A stretch of DNA of 64,000 bases. Source: Oscillospiraceae bacterium. Its GTDB lineage: Bacteria; Bacillota_A; Clostridia; Oscillospirales; Oscillospiraceae. The stretch is taken from the NCBI GenBank assembly GCA_902786615.1, contig CADADE010000002.1, forward strand, positions 79,179 to 143,178, in the 5' to 3' direction. The notes beneath the pieces are model-generated. The model made no database searches. It was not told where the DNA came from and was given only the letters and a program-made list of their open reading frames with translations. This document shows positions 8,266-16,850 of the stretch, piece by piece. A program made the position numbers and the translations under genes. The number at the start of each line of letters is the position of its first letter. Within the stretch, counting starts at the first letter, position 1.

Positions 8266-9987
8266 TTATACGCGAAGCTTCTTTACCAGTTCCTCGTCGC
8301 TCTGGACGAGGAGCGTTTTATAATCGGTGTATATGACCTTGCCGGGCAGCGAGCCGGAGGGCTTGCGCACGTTTTTGAGCATGGTGTAGTCCACCGGGAT
8401 CTTGCCGCCGTCGCGCCCCTGCGAGTAATACGCCGCGATACACGCGGCCTGCTCGATGCTTTTCTCGCTCGGCTCCTCCCCCTCGCAGCGGATCAGGACA
8501 TGGCTGCCGTGGATTTTCTGGGTGTGCAGCCAATAGTCCGTCCTGCGCCCGAGCTTGGTGGTCAGCTCGTCATTTTGCAGGTTGCTGCGCCCGACAAGGA
8601 TCTCGTTCCCGTCCGTGGAGCGGAAGCGCAGCGGGGCCTGGGCTCTCCCCTTCTCCTGCTTTCTGCTGCCGGAGGGCTTCAGATAGCCGGTTTCCATCAG
8701 CTCCCGCCGCAGATCGGACAGATCCTTTTCGCTCTCCGCCGCGCCGATCAGCTCCAATACGCTGTTGAGGTATTCGAGCTTTGCATCCCCCTCCGCAATC
8801 AGCTTTGTGAGATGCTCGGACGCCGCTTTCCGCTTGTTGTATTCCTTGAACATGGCCGCCGCGTTCTGCTGCGGGGTCTTGAGCGGGTCAAGCGCGATTT
8901 CGATTTCCGGGCAGTCCTCCAGATAGTAGCCCTGGCAGACAAGCTTCGTATCGCCTTTTTTGAGCCGGTACAGATTGGCCGTGATCAGCTCCGCCGTTTT
9001 GCGCAGGCTCTCCCGATCCTCGCTCTTTTCCAGCTCTGAGCGCTGGGTGATCAGCTTTCGCTGCTGGCGGTCGCGGATGGTTCGCACCGTCTTTGTCAGC
9101 TCGTGGCTGCGTCGGCGCTGCTGCTCGATCTTGTCGCGCCCGGCGTAAAAGCTGTCGAGCATGGCGGAAAAGCTCGCGGCCTGCTCGCACTGCAGCGCGT
9201 CCCCGTACTGGGTCAGGCGCATGAAGCTGAAATCCACGGGCTTCTTCCCGTCATAATACAGGAAGGGGCGCAGCTCCCCGGCCCGAACGCTCTCGATAAA
9301 GGCGTCCAGCAGCGCGGGCAGCAGCGTCCAGTCGCCCCCGCAGCGAAAGGCAAGCTCCCGGCAGACGAGCGGCGAAAGCCCCGCGAAGCTCTCGAGCAGC
9401 CACTTGTCGATGGGTCTTCCCTTGTCGGCGGCGGCGATCATCCCCTGCCGCTCCTCCTCGGTAGTATCCAGCAGCGCGGGCTTCTCCTGGGGCGGCGGGT
9501 CGCGGTAGAACATGCCGGGCAGCATGTGCCGCAGGGCGTCCCCGCCGAAATCCATGCGGCGCATACAGTCCACGATGCGCCCGTCCCCGTCCGTCAGGAC
9601 AAGATTGGCGCTGCGGCCGATCAGCTCCGCGATCAGGGTCTTTCTCCCGGTAAGATCCAGCTCGTCGCGCGTCTCAAGCTCCAGCTTCAAAACGCGCTCA
9701 TGCGCGGGCTGGGTGACGGTCAGGATGCGCGCGCCGGTGAGGTGCTTTCGCAGGAGCATGCAGAACATGGGCGGCTCCGCGGGGTTTTCAAAGGACGCCT
9801 GTGTGAGGTGCACCCTTGCGTTTCCCGTTCCGGCCGCGAGCAGCAGCTTCTGCTTTCCCACTCTCCCGTGCAGGGAGAAGAGGATCATATCCCGTTCCGG
9901 CTGCTGGATTTTGTCGATTTTTGCCCCCTCCAGCTTTTTCGACAGCTCGCAAGCCAGGGCTGAAAGGGTAATGGCGTCAAGCGGCAT
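8266..9987 (-). CDS. rqcH: RqcH / NFACT family ribosome quality control protein
   Basis: 573 residues in the NFACT order: NFACT-N (1-about 200), a helix-hairpin-helix/coiled-coil middle (about 280-430, rich in charged helices) and C-terminal NFACT-R (about 445-560, WLHTQKIHGSHVLIR). RqcH binds peptidyl-tRNA-obstructed 50S subunits and directs C-terminal alanine tailing of stalled chains. Older annotation calls it fibronectin-binding protein A. The residue pair corresponding by position to the Asp97-Arg98 motif reads Glu97-Arg98 here. The ATG at 9987 has GGAGG upstream, overlapping the end of mrnC. Confidence 0.92.
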   Translation of the reverse strand: MPLDAITLSALACELSKKLEGAKIDKIQQPERDMILFSLHGRVGKQKLLLAAGTGNARVHLTQASFENPAEPPMFCMLLRKHLTGARILTVTQPAHERVLKLELETRDELDLTGRKTLIAELIGRSANLVLTDGDGRIVDCMRRMDFGGDALRHMLPGMFYRDPPPQEKPALLDTTEEERQGMIAAADKGRPIDKWLLESFAGLSPLVCRELAFRCGGDWTLLPALLDAFIESVRAGELRPFLYYDGKKPVDFSFMRLTQYGDALQCEQAASFSAMLDSFYAGRDKIEQQRRRSHELTKTVRTIRDRQQRKLITQRSELEKSEDRESLRKTAELITANLYRLKKGDTKLVCQGYYLEDCPEIEIALDPLKTPQQNAAAMFKEYNKRKAASEHLTKLIAEGDAKLEYLNSVLELIGAAESEKDLSDLRRELMETGYLKPSGSRKQEKGRAQAPLRFRSTDGNEILVGRSNLQNDELTTKLGRRTDYWLHTQKIHGSHVLIRCEGEEPSEKSIEQAACIAAYYSQGRDGGKIPVDYTMLKNVRKPSGSLPGKVIYTDYKTLLVQSDEELVKKLRV

Positions 9988-9990
9988 GAT

Positions 9991-10389
9991 TCATTCCTCC
10001 GTAATCGCGCTGAAAAGCTCGCCCACCCGTTCGGTCTTCCCTTGCAGGTAGAGCCAGCCGAAGAGCGCCTCCAGGCCGGTGGCGGCGTGATACTGGGCAA
10101 TATCGGCGTGGTGCGGGGCGGAGTTCACCTTCGTGTTGCGCCCGCGCTTGTAGACAGCCAGCTCCTCTTCACTGAGTATCGGGAGCAGCTTCTCCGCCGC
10201 CTCCGCCTGCGCCTCCGCCCGCACCTTCTGCACCGTCAGGCGGTGAAGCTGCATCACGGGGGCGCGCCTCTCACTGCAGAGCATGCCGCGCACAAGCAGC
10301 TCATACACGGCGTCGCCCACATGGGCCAGCGCCAGCATGTTCATCTGATTGACTTCCTTCAGCGAAAGCTTTGGGTAAAGCCCGTCCAT
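9991..10389 (-). CDS. mrnC: Mini-ribonuclease III
   Basis: 132 residues: a stand-alone RNase III catalytic domain without a double-stranded-RNA-binding domain. The signature AHVGDAVYELLVR is near the N-terminus and a second acidic patch near the C-terminus. In Firmicutes it matures the ends of 23S rRNA. The start at 10389 has a GGAGG site 8 bases upstream and is preferred over 10422. It ends 3 bases before rqcH, so two translation-quality genes form one unit. Confidence 0.93.
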   Translation of the reverse strand: MDGLYPKLSLKEVNQMNMLALAHVGDAVYELLVRGMLCSERRAPVMQLHRLTVQKVRAEAQAEAAEKLLPILSEEELAVYKRGRNTKVNSAPHHADIAQYHAATGLEALFGWLYLQGKTERVGELFSAITEE

Positions 10390-10406
10390 ATGTGATCCTC
10401 CATAAG

Positions 10407-10430
10407 AAAAGGGCGTCGGCACGCCCTTTT
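10407..10430 (-). terminator. Terminator between ftsK and mrnC
   Basis: A perfect 10-base stem AAAAGGGCGT/ACGCCCTTTT with a 4-base loop, 8 bases past the ftsK stop, followed by TCTTA on the minus strand. It sits only 18 bases before mrnC, so mrnC may depend on read-through. Confidence 0.7.
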
Positions 10431-10437
10431 CTCTTTC

Positions 10438-13104
10438 TTATTCGCTCAGATAATCCGCCGGTTCATCCTCGGTCATCTCGGCAGCCAGGGCCATATCGTC
10501 CCCGCCCAGACCGTACTGCGCGCGGATCTGGTTCCAGCCGTCCCGGTCCACAATGACGGCGCGCGGCTTTGCCCCCTCGTAGGGGCCGACGACGCCCAGC
10601 TCCTCCATCTGGTCGACGATGCGCGCGGCGCGGGAATAGCCGAGCTTGATGCGCCGCTGCAGCATGGAGACGGAGCAGGACTTGGTCTCAAGGACCACCT
10701 CCACCGCCTGGGGCAGCATTTCATCGTAGCCGGAGCCGCCGCCCTTTTCCTCCTTGGAGGCGGAAGCGGAATCGCCGCTGTTTTTATCCTCGGCCGCTTT
10801 GTTCATGAATTCCTCGATCTCGGTGTTGCGCTGGCTCTCCCCCGTGTTCTCCTTGATGAACTGGATGATTTCCTCGCGCTCCTCGTCCGAGACATAGGCG
10901 CCCTGAATGCGGATGGGCTTGCCGATGCCGACCGGGGAGAAGAGCATATCGCCCATGCCGATCAGCTTCTCCGCGCCGCCCTGATCTAGGATGATGCGGC
11001 TTTCAAGCGTGGAGGAGACGGCGAAGGCAATGCGGGACGGGATATTGGCCTTCATAAGGCCGGTAATCACGTCGGCGGACGGTCTCTGCGTCGCGATGAC
11101 GAGGTGCATGCCCGCGGCGCGGCCCATCTGGGCGACGCGGCAGATGCTCTCCTCCACGTCCTTGGAGGCGATCATCATCAAATCCGCAAGCTCGTCGATC
11201 ACGATGACGACCTGCGGCAGCGTGGGCTGGCCGGAGGCGCGGCAATGCTTGTTGTAGTTTTCGAGATCTCTCACGCCGATCTCGGAGAAGAGACGGTAGC
11301 GCTTGAGCATCTCCACAACGGACCACTGCAGCGCGCCCGCCGCCTTTTTCGGATCGGTGACGACCGGCACATACAGGTGCGGGATGCCGTTATAGATGCC
11401 GAGCTCGACCATCTTCGGGTCGATCATGATGAGCTTTACCTCATCCGGCCTCGCTTTATAGAGCAGCGACAGGATGAGCGAGTTCATGCAGACCGATTTG
11501 CCGGAGCCCGTCGTACCGGCAATGAGCATATGGGGAAGCTTGGCAATGTTGCCGATGATCCCCTCGCCGCTGATATCCTTGCCGATGGCGAAGCTGAGTT
11601 TGGACTTGGCGGAGGCGAATTTCGGCGTGTCGATGATATCGCGCAGGCAGACGGTGCTGACGATCTTGTTCGGAACCTCAATGCCGACGGTGGAAATCTT
11701 GTCGGGGATGGGCGCGATGCGCACGTTCACGACGCCGAGGGCCAGCGCGAGGTCGCCCGCAAGATTGGTCACACGGGAGAGCTTCACGCCCTGCTCCAGC
11801 TCGATATCATAGCGGGTGACGGTGGGGCCGCGGGTCACGCCCACGATATTGGCCGCAATGCCGAAGCTGTGCAGCGCGCCCTCCAGCCGCTCCTTGTTGA
11901 CCATGATCTCCTCCCGGCTGTCGCCGGAGGCCGCCGTGCCGCTTCTCAGCAGCTCAACGGGCGGGAAAACATAGTCCGGCGCATCCTCGGTGGCGTTGAT
12001 GGCGGAGGCCACCGCCTGGGTCTCGGCATTCAGCTCGTCCCGGCTGAGGCGCTGGATTTTCGGGGGATCGGAAATTTCCGCGGACACGGTCGTGCCGCGG
12101 GCGGCGGGCTTCACGCTGACGCTCTTTTCCGGCTTTTTCGGCTTAGGAGGCTCCGGTTTTGGCTCGTCAAAGCTTTTCAGGTCCACGCCCGCGATGGCGG
12201 CGGCCTCCTCGGCGCTGAGGGGAGCCACGTCCGCCGTGGGTCTCTCGCTGATGACGGTGATCTTCGGCTTGCGGCGGGGCTTCGCTTCCTCCTGCTCCGA
12301 GGCCGGGTCTGTGCCCTTTGGCAGAAGGCTCATGGCGTCGTCATCCTCACCGAGCGGGATATCCGGGTCGTAGGCCCCGCGCTGAACGCGCTCGATCTTT
12401 CTGGTTTTGCCCCCAAGGCCCCCCGTCACCGCGGTGATGGGAGAGAGGGAGTTTTCGTACATGCTCGGGTCATACTGTCCCTGCACCTGGATCTTTACCT
12501 TGTCGGCGGCCTTCTTCATGCTGCCGCTGCAGGCATAGACGCCGCAGACCAGCGTCAGGACGATCAGGACGGGCAGCGCCCCGTAAATGCTCAGCGCGCT
12601 CTCCAGTCCGTGGGCGAGAAGCCCGCCGAATACGCCCGCGCTCTCCAGCGTTTGACCGTAATCAAACAGCATATCCGCCATCTCCGCAATGTTGGCGTGG
12701 GAGAAATCAAAGGGGTTGGCAAAGAGGCTCACGATCGCGGCCACGAAAATCGGCACCATGAAGGCGCAGAAGCAGCGCAGGGCGACGGGTCTTCCCCGAT
12801 GGAAGAAGAGAATATAGGCCATGAGCAGGAACACCGGCGCAGTCAGCCAGTAGCCCCAGCCCTCGAAGCCCTTGATCAGGCTGGAAAAGAACTGGACGAA
12901 GGCCCCTTCGTCCTTGAAATAGCTGATGACGATGACCAGCGCAAGAAACAGGAAGAACACGCCCCCCAGCTCCCGCCGGATGGGCGCGACCGGCTCCGGC
13001 GGCGTCAGGGGAGCGGCGGCGCGGCTTGTCTTTTTCGGGGCCGCGCTTTTCGTTTTGCTGGTTTTTGATGGTGCTTTTTTCGTTGTGCTTTTACTTTGTG
13101 CCAT
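10438..13104 (-). CDS. ftsK: FtsK/SpoIIIE DNA translocase
   Basis: 888 residues. Four N-terminal membrane segments (about 50-200) are followed by a long acidic/proline linker (about 230-370), the RecA-like motor (Walker A AGTTGSGKSVCMNS, Walker B VIVIDELADLM) and a C-terminal winged-helix gamma domain (last 70 residues, with SVSMLQRRIKLGYSRAARIVDQ). The protein pumps chromosomal DNA through the septum at division or sporulation. FtsK and SpoIIIE are not separable from sequence alone. It lies 22 bases after uppP, with AAAGGACAG before the ATG. Confidence 0.96.
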   Translation of the reverse strand: MAQSKSTTKKAPSKTSKTKSAAPKKTSRAAAPLTPPEPVAPIRRELGGVFFLFLALVIVISYFKDEGAFVQFFSSLIKGFEGWGYWLTAPVFLLMAYILFFHRGRPVALRCFCAFMVPIFVAAIVSLFANPFDFSHANIAEMADMLFDYGQTLESAGVFGGLLAHGLESALSIYGALPVLIVLTLVCGVYACSGSMKKAADKVKIQVQGQYDPSMYENSLSPITAVTGGLGGKTRKIERVQRGAYDPDIPLGEDDDAMSLLPKGTDPASEQEEAKPRRKPKITVISERPTADVAPLSAEEAAAIAGVDLKSFDEPKPEPPKPKKPEKSVSVKPAARGTTVSAEISDPPKIQRLSRDELNAETQAVASAINATEDAPDYVFPPVELLRSGTAASGDSREEIMVNKERLEGALHSFGIAANIVGVTRGPTVTRYDIELEQGVKLSRVTNLAGDLALALGVVNVRIAPIPDKISTVGIEVPNKIVSTVCLRDIIDTPKFASAKSKLSFAIGKDISGEGIIGNIAKLPHMLIAGTTGSGKSVCMNSLILSLLYKARPDEVKLIMIDPKMVELGIYNGIPHLYVPVVTDPKKAAGALQWSVVEMLKRYRLFSEIGVRDLENYNKHCRASGQPTLPQVVIVIDELADLMMIASKDVEESICRVAQMGRAAGMHLVIATQRPSADVITGLMKANIPSRIAFAVSSTLESRIILDQGGAEKLIGMGDMLFSPVGIGKPIRIQGAYVSDEEREEIIQFIKENTGESQRNTEIEEFMNKAAEDKNSGDSASASKEEKGGGSGYDEMLPQAVEVVLETKSCSVSMLQRRIKLGYSRAARIVDQMEELGVVGPYEGAKPRAVIVDRDGWNQIRAQYGLGGDDMALAAEMTEDEPADYLSE

Positions 13105-13126
13105 GGGATACTGTCCTTTCCGGGGT

Positions 13127-13960
13127 TCAGAAAATCAGATGCAGGATGATCAGCAGCACGCCGACGACCCAGCAATAATAGGAGAAACCGCCGAATTTGC
13201 TCTTTCTGCTTATGTAGCGCATAATGTGGATGGAGGCAACGCCGCTGAGCATGGCCGCTGCCGTGCCGACCAGATAGGCCGGGACATAAGACCAATCGAT
13301 CCCGGCTTTCAGCGCGTCGATCAGCGACAGGATCGCGGCGCCCAGTACGGCCGGGATACTCAGCAGGAAGGAGAAATTCACCGCAAAGCTCCGCCGCAGC
13401 CCGGTCGCCACCCCCGCCGAAATCGTCACGGCGGTGCGGGAAAGCCCGGGAATCGTCGCCACACTCTGGCACAGGCCGATGATCAGCGCGTCAAACACCG
13501 TCATGCTGTTCTGATTCTTTCTGCCGGGAATCATCTTGTCCGAAACGTAAAGAAGACAGCCCGTCAGGATCAGCATGACGCCGATGAAAATATTTCTGCC
13601 GTTCAAAAGCTCGATCCGGCTGTTGAAGGGCAGCGCCAGAAACAGCGGCAGCGTTGCGACCGCCAGCATGAAAAAGCAGCGCGCCGCGCCGTAGTGCCCT
13701 CTCTCCTCTCCGGCGAGCGGCCCCGTCCCCGCGAGGGCGAGCAGCTCATAGTACATGGCGCGAAGCTCCGGCCAGTAGACGAGGCAGACGGAAAGCATCG
13801 TGGACAGGTACAGCAGCGCCTCAAACAGCGCATGCCCCTCCGAGAGATTGGAGAGCTTGAACAGATTGTTGACAATGGCAAGATGTCCCGAACTGGAAAT
13901 CGGCAAAATCTCCGCGATTCCCTGTATCAGGCCCAGCAGCATCGCGTTCCAAATGGTCAT
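13127..13960 (-). CDS. uppP: Undecaprenyl-diphosphatase UppP (BacA type)
   Basis: 277 residues and about eight membrane helices. Both family signatures are present: GIAEILPISSSGHL near the N-terminus and PGLSRTAVTISAG in the middle. It recycles the lipid carrier of cell-wall and polysaccharide synthesis by dephosphorylating undecaprenyl diphosphate. It is distinct from the PAP2 protein at 7.6 kb, which may do a similar job by another fold. First gene of a likely uppP-ftsK unit behind a good promoter. Confidence 0.95.
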   Translation of the reverse strand: MTIWNAMLLGLIQGIAEILPISSSGHLAIVNNLFKLSNLSEGHALFEALLYLSTMLSVCLVYWPELRAMYYELLALAGTGPLAGEERGHYGAARCFFMLAVATLPLFLALPFNSRIELLNGRNIFIGVMLILTGCLLYVSDKMIPGRKNQNSMTVFDALIIGLCQSVATIPGLSRTAVTISAGVATGLRRSFAVNFSFLLSIPAVLGAAILSLIDALKAGIDWSYVPAYLVGTAAAMLSGVASIHIMRYISRKSKFGGFSYYCWVVGVLLIILHLIF

Positions 13961-13991
13961 TGTCTAGACCCCCATAATTATCATAAAGCGT

Positions 13992-14020
13992 ATAATAACA
14001 TAAAACCGCGGCAAAAACAA
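13992..14020 (-). promoter_or_regulatory. Promoter of uppP-ftsK
   Basis: On the minus strand, TTGTTT (14020-14015) and TATTAT (13997-13992) are separated by 17 bases, about 32 bases upstream of the uppP start. Confidence 0.7.
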
Positions 14021-14050
14021 GGCTTTCCCCGCCGCATTTTCGCGCGGCGT

Positions 14051-14084
14051 AAAAAAGCCCCGGAACGCCGAAGCGTCCCGGAGC
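14051..14084 (-). terminator. Terminator after the aminotransferase gene
   Basis: On the minus strand, a 12-base stem (GCTCCGGGACGC/GCGTTCCGGGGC, one wobble pair) with a TTCG tetraloop is followed by six T. A textbook intrinsic terminator. Confidence 0.92.
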
Positions 14085-14117
14085 GGGCGGAGACCGAAGC
14101 GCTGAGCGCGGGGCGGG

Positions 14118-15254
14118 TTATGAGAGCGCCCGGCCGCCGCCTTCATGCGCGATCTCTCTGATCGTTTTACAGCAGCTTCTGATTTCCTCCGGCTGCACAA
14201 AGGGCGAGAGGCTGAGGCGAACGGTCCCGGTTTCCAGCGTCCCGGCGCTCCGGTGCGCAAGGGGGGCGCAGTGCAGGCCGCTGCGCACACAGATCCCCCG
14301 CTCCGAAAGGCGCGCCGCGGCCTCCTCGCAGTCAAGGCCGCGCACCCGCAGCGACAGCACCCCGCTCTGGCTTCCCTCCGCGCCGACAAAGAGTTCAAAC
14401 CTGTCATCGTCCCGAAGACGCGCGATCAGGTCGGAGAGAAGTGCCTGCTCTTTCTCCAGGATCTTTGCGGGGCCGCGAGTGCGCACATAGTCAATGCCCG
14501 CCGCAAGTCCGGCGATACCCGGGACGTTGTGCGTCCCGGCCTCCAGACGATCCGGCAGATAGTCCGGCATTTCCTGCAGGAGACTGTCCGAGCCTGAGCC
14601 GCCCGCAAGCAGCGGCTCTCCCCTCTCCCCGCACAGGAGGATCCCCGTCCCCTGCGGGCCGAAAAGGCCCTTGTGCCCCGGCATGCAGATAAACGAGGCT
14701 CCCAGCCCTTCAAAGTCGATATCCAGCACACCCGCCGCCTGGGAGGCGTCCACGATCAGCGGCACCTGCTTTTGGCGGCAAAGCCTTGCGATCTGCCCGA
14801 TCGGAAGAATGAAGCCGAAGACATTGGAGACCATGGTGCATACCACAAGCTCGGCCTCCGTGATTTTCTGTTCAAAGGCCCGGAGGCAGGCTTCCCGGTC
14901 AAAAAGCGGGGACTCGGCGACCAGGAGCTCGGCACCCAGCTTTTTGAGCGGGCGCGTGACGGCGTTGTGCTCATAACCTGAGATCAGGACCTTCGAGCCG
15001 GGGTGAGCCAGAGAGCAGATCGCAATGTTCAGGGCGTGCGTGGCGTTCATCGTGAAAACGACGCGCTCCGGTTCGGAAACATGAAAGAGCGCCGCCGCGG
15101 ACTCCCGGCAGCGAAAAACCGTCTCCGCCGCCAGCATGGCCGCGCGGTGAGCGCCGCGCCCCGGACTTGCGCAGCTTTGCAGGGCATGGAGCATCGCGCC
15201 TGAAATGGTGAGCGGCTTTATGAGCGTGGTCGCCGCGTTATCAAGATAGATCAT
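14118..15254 (-). CDS. Class V aminotransferase, cysteine desulfurase-like
   Basis: 378 residues from the ATG at 15254 (N-terminus MIYLDNAATT; the 15287 start is inside the previous gene with no site). PLP lysine motif PGHKGLFGPQG at about 205-215; a candidate sulfur-accepting Cys sits in RSGLHCAPLAHRSAGT near the C-terminus, the place of the catalytic Cys in SufS-type enzymes. It best fits the cysteine desulfurase-like group typified by Enterococcus EF2568, which occurs with selenium-dependent hydroxylase genes. It overlaps the upstream DUF3343 gene by 14 bases, so the two are coupled. Confidence 0.85.
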   Translation of the reverse strand: MIYLDNAATTLIKPLTISGAMLHALQSCASPGRGAHRAAMLAAETVFRCRESAAALFHVSEPERVVFTMNATHALNIAICSLAHPGSKVLISGYEHNAVTRPLKKLGAELLVAESPLFDREACLRAFEQKITEAELVVCTMVSNVFGFILPIGQIARLCRQKQVPLIVDASQAAGVLDIDFEGLGASFICMPGHKGLFGPQGTGILLCGERGEPLLAGGSGSDSLLQEMPDYLPDRLEAGTHNVPGIAGLAAGIDYVRTRGPAKILEKEQALLSDLIARLRDDDRFELFVGAEGSQSGVLSLRVRGLDCEEAAARLSERGICVRSGLHCAPLAHRSAGTLETGTVRLSLSPFVQPEEIRSCCKTIREIAHEGGGRALS

Positions 15255-15501
15255 GCTCCCCGACCTCCAGATACTCTCCGCCTTCACTCCGGTAATAGAT
15301 CTTCCCGCTCAGAAGCCCGCTGTCTCTCAGGATCGCAGCAGCCTCCTGCAATCTCCTGAACAGGCTGATCGCGTATCCGCATCCGTTGCCGCGCAGGTTC
15401 TGCGGGGCCTTAACAACGGACGCGCTGATCCCGCGCCGCTCCAGCAGAAGAACGCCCCGCTGCGCATTGGTCAGGGACTTGCACATGATGAGAACTTTCA
15501 T
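15241..15501 (-). CDS. DUF3343 putative Se/S carrier protein
   Basis: 86 residues. The pattern MKVLIMCKSLTNAQRGVLLL at the N-terminus and a conserved Cys in GNGCGYAI (about 39-46) fit the DUF3343 family, whose members are proposed to carry selenium or sulfur on that Cys. Good ribosome site (GGAGG, 9 bases). The overlap with a cysteine desulfurase-like gene supports a sulfur or selenium donor-acceptor pair. No selD, selA or molybdenum hydroxylase gene is in the window, so the final product is unknown. Confidence 0.8.
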   Translation of the reverse strand: MKVLIMCKSLTNAQRGVLLLERRGISASVVKAPQNLRGNGCGYAISLFRRLQEAAAILRDSGLLSGKIYYRSEGGEYLEVGEHDLS

Positions 15502-15515
15502 GAGTCTTAACCTCC

Positions 15516-15570
15516 AAAAAGTAAAACAGCGATCTTTTCCGCGCAGAAGATCCTGCGGAAAAAATCGCTG
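15516..15570 (-). terminator. Terminator after ispF
   Basis: A long hairpin on the minus strand (CAGCGAT.TTTTTCCGC paired with GCGGAAAAG.ATCGCTG, 12-base loop) is followed by TTTTACTTTTTGG. It ends the ispD-ispF run; the ribosome site of the DUF3343 gene lies just beyond. Confidence 0.75.
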
Positions 15571-15627
15571 TATTCACCGAAAAATCACACAGGACAGTAC
15601 CATCCTATGCTGCGGAGGCGCTTTCTG

Positions 15628-16104
15628 TTATCTGTTCTTCTCGATCAGGGCGACGGCATGCGCCGCGATCCCAAGTCCCTCTCCCGTGAAGCCGAGTCCT
15701 TCCTCCGTGGTGGCCTTGACGCTGACGCAGCCGACCTCGAGCCCCATCGCTTCCGCCAGGTTTTCGCGCATACGGGGAATAAACGGCGCAAGCTTCGGGC
15801 GCTGCGCAAGCACCGTGCAATCGACGTTTCCGACGCGATACCCGGCCTCCGTGAGCACACGGTGAACCTCGCGCAGAAGCATGACGCTGTCCGCCCCGGC
15901 ATAGCGCGGGTCGTTGTCCGGGAAAAGCTTGCCGATGTCCCCGAGCGCCGCCGCGCCGAGCAGGGCGTCCATCAGCGCGTGGGTCAGGACGTCCGCGTCG
16001 GAATGGCCCAAGAGCCCTTTCTCATAGGGGATCTCCACCCCGCCGAGGATCAGCTTTCTCCCCTCGACCAGCCTGTGCACATCATACCCATGTCCGATTC
16101 GCAT
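15628..16104 (-). CDS. ispF: 2-C-methyl-D-erythritol 2,4-cyclodiphosphate synthase
   Basis: 158 residues, the family size. Metal ligands lie in GYDVHRL (Asp and His near residue 8-10) and in the long conserved stretch [19 protein letters not shown] (about 34-52). It makes the cyclic diphosphate of the non-mevalonate isoprenoid pathway. The ATG at 16104 lies 22 bases inside the end of ispD with an AGGGGGG site, giving coupled expression of successive pathway enzymes; IspE, the step between them, is not here. Confidence 0.97.
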   Translation of the reverse strand: MRIGHGYDVHRLVEGRKLILGGVEIPYEKGLLGHSDADVLTHALMDALLGAAALGDIGKLFPDNDPRYAGADSVMLLREVHRVLTEAGYRVGNVDCTVLAQRPKLAPFIPRMRENLAEAMGLEVGCVSVKATTEEGLGFTGEGLGIAAHAVALIEKNR

Positions 16105-16828
16105 TTTCGTCCCCCCTGCTCTCGATGATCGCGTTGGCCGCGACAAGATCGTCCGGCGTCGTGATCTTGATATTGTCCGCCGAACCCTCGACGACCTTGG
16201 TCTTTACGCCCATCATATCCATGGCGGCACAGTCGTCCGTCAGATTCAGGCCGCGCTCGACCGCGCGGGTCAGCGCGCCCTTGATAAGATCAGCTTCAAA
16301 GATCTGCGGCGTCTGGATGCGCACCGTCGTGGCGCGGTCGACCGTGCCGACAACGAAGCCCTCTTCATCCACGCACTTGAGCGTGTCGATACTGGCAAGT
16401 CCCGGAGCTGCTGCCCGGTACTTTTTGGCCGCCTCCACCGTCCGCGTGATCAGCTCCTGGGAAACCAGGGGTCTGGCCCCGTCATGTATGGCGATCAGCT
16501 CCGCGTCATGCCGTGCGGCAAGTACGCCCGCCAGCGCGGACTCCATGCGCGTCGCCCCGCCGCTGACAACCTGCTTCACCTTATGCAGGCCGTTTTTGTA
16601 GCACATATCCGAGAACTCTCCAAGCCTTTCCGTCTTTGTCACCAGGATGATCTCGTCAACATATTCGTTGTTTTCAAAAGCAAGGATCGCTCTGGCAAGG
16701 ACCGGCATGGCGCCAAGCTTCATCATGATCTTGTCGGCGCCCATGCGCTGGGAGCTGCCCGCCGCGACGATGACCACGGAACAGTGCGGCTTCTCTTCTT
16801 TTTTCTTTTTTAGCGGACACTGGAACAT
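16082..16828 (-). CDS. ispD: 2-C-methyl-D-erythritol 4-phosphate cytidylyltransferase
   Basis: 248 residues. The nucleotide-binding signature [21 protein letters not shown] starts at about residue 18 and [10 protein letters not shown] is central. It transfers CMP to methylerythritol phosphate. A short basic N-terminal extension (KKKKEEK) precedes the usual start of the fold. The ribosome site is AGGGGGT. It follows mreB by 22 bases. Confidence 0.96.
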   Translation of the reverse strand: MFQCPLKKKKEEKPHCSVVIVAAGSSQRMGADKIMMKLGAMPVLARAILAFENNEYVDEIILVTKTERLGEFSDMCYKNGLHKVKQVVSGGATRMESALAGVLAARHDAELIAIHDGARPLVSQELITRTVEAAKKYRAAAPGLASIDTLKCVDEEGFVVGTVDRATTVRIQTPQIFEADLIKGALTRAVERGLNLTDDCAAMDMMGVKTKVVEGSADNIKITTPDDLVAANAIIESRGDENANRTWV

Positions 16829-16850
16829 GCGCTTACCCCCTGTCGATTCA

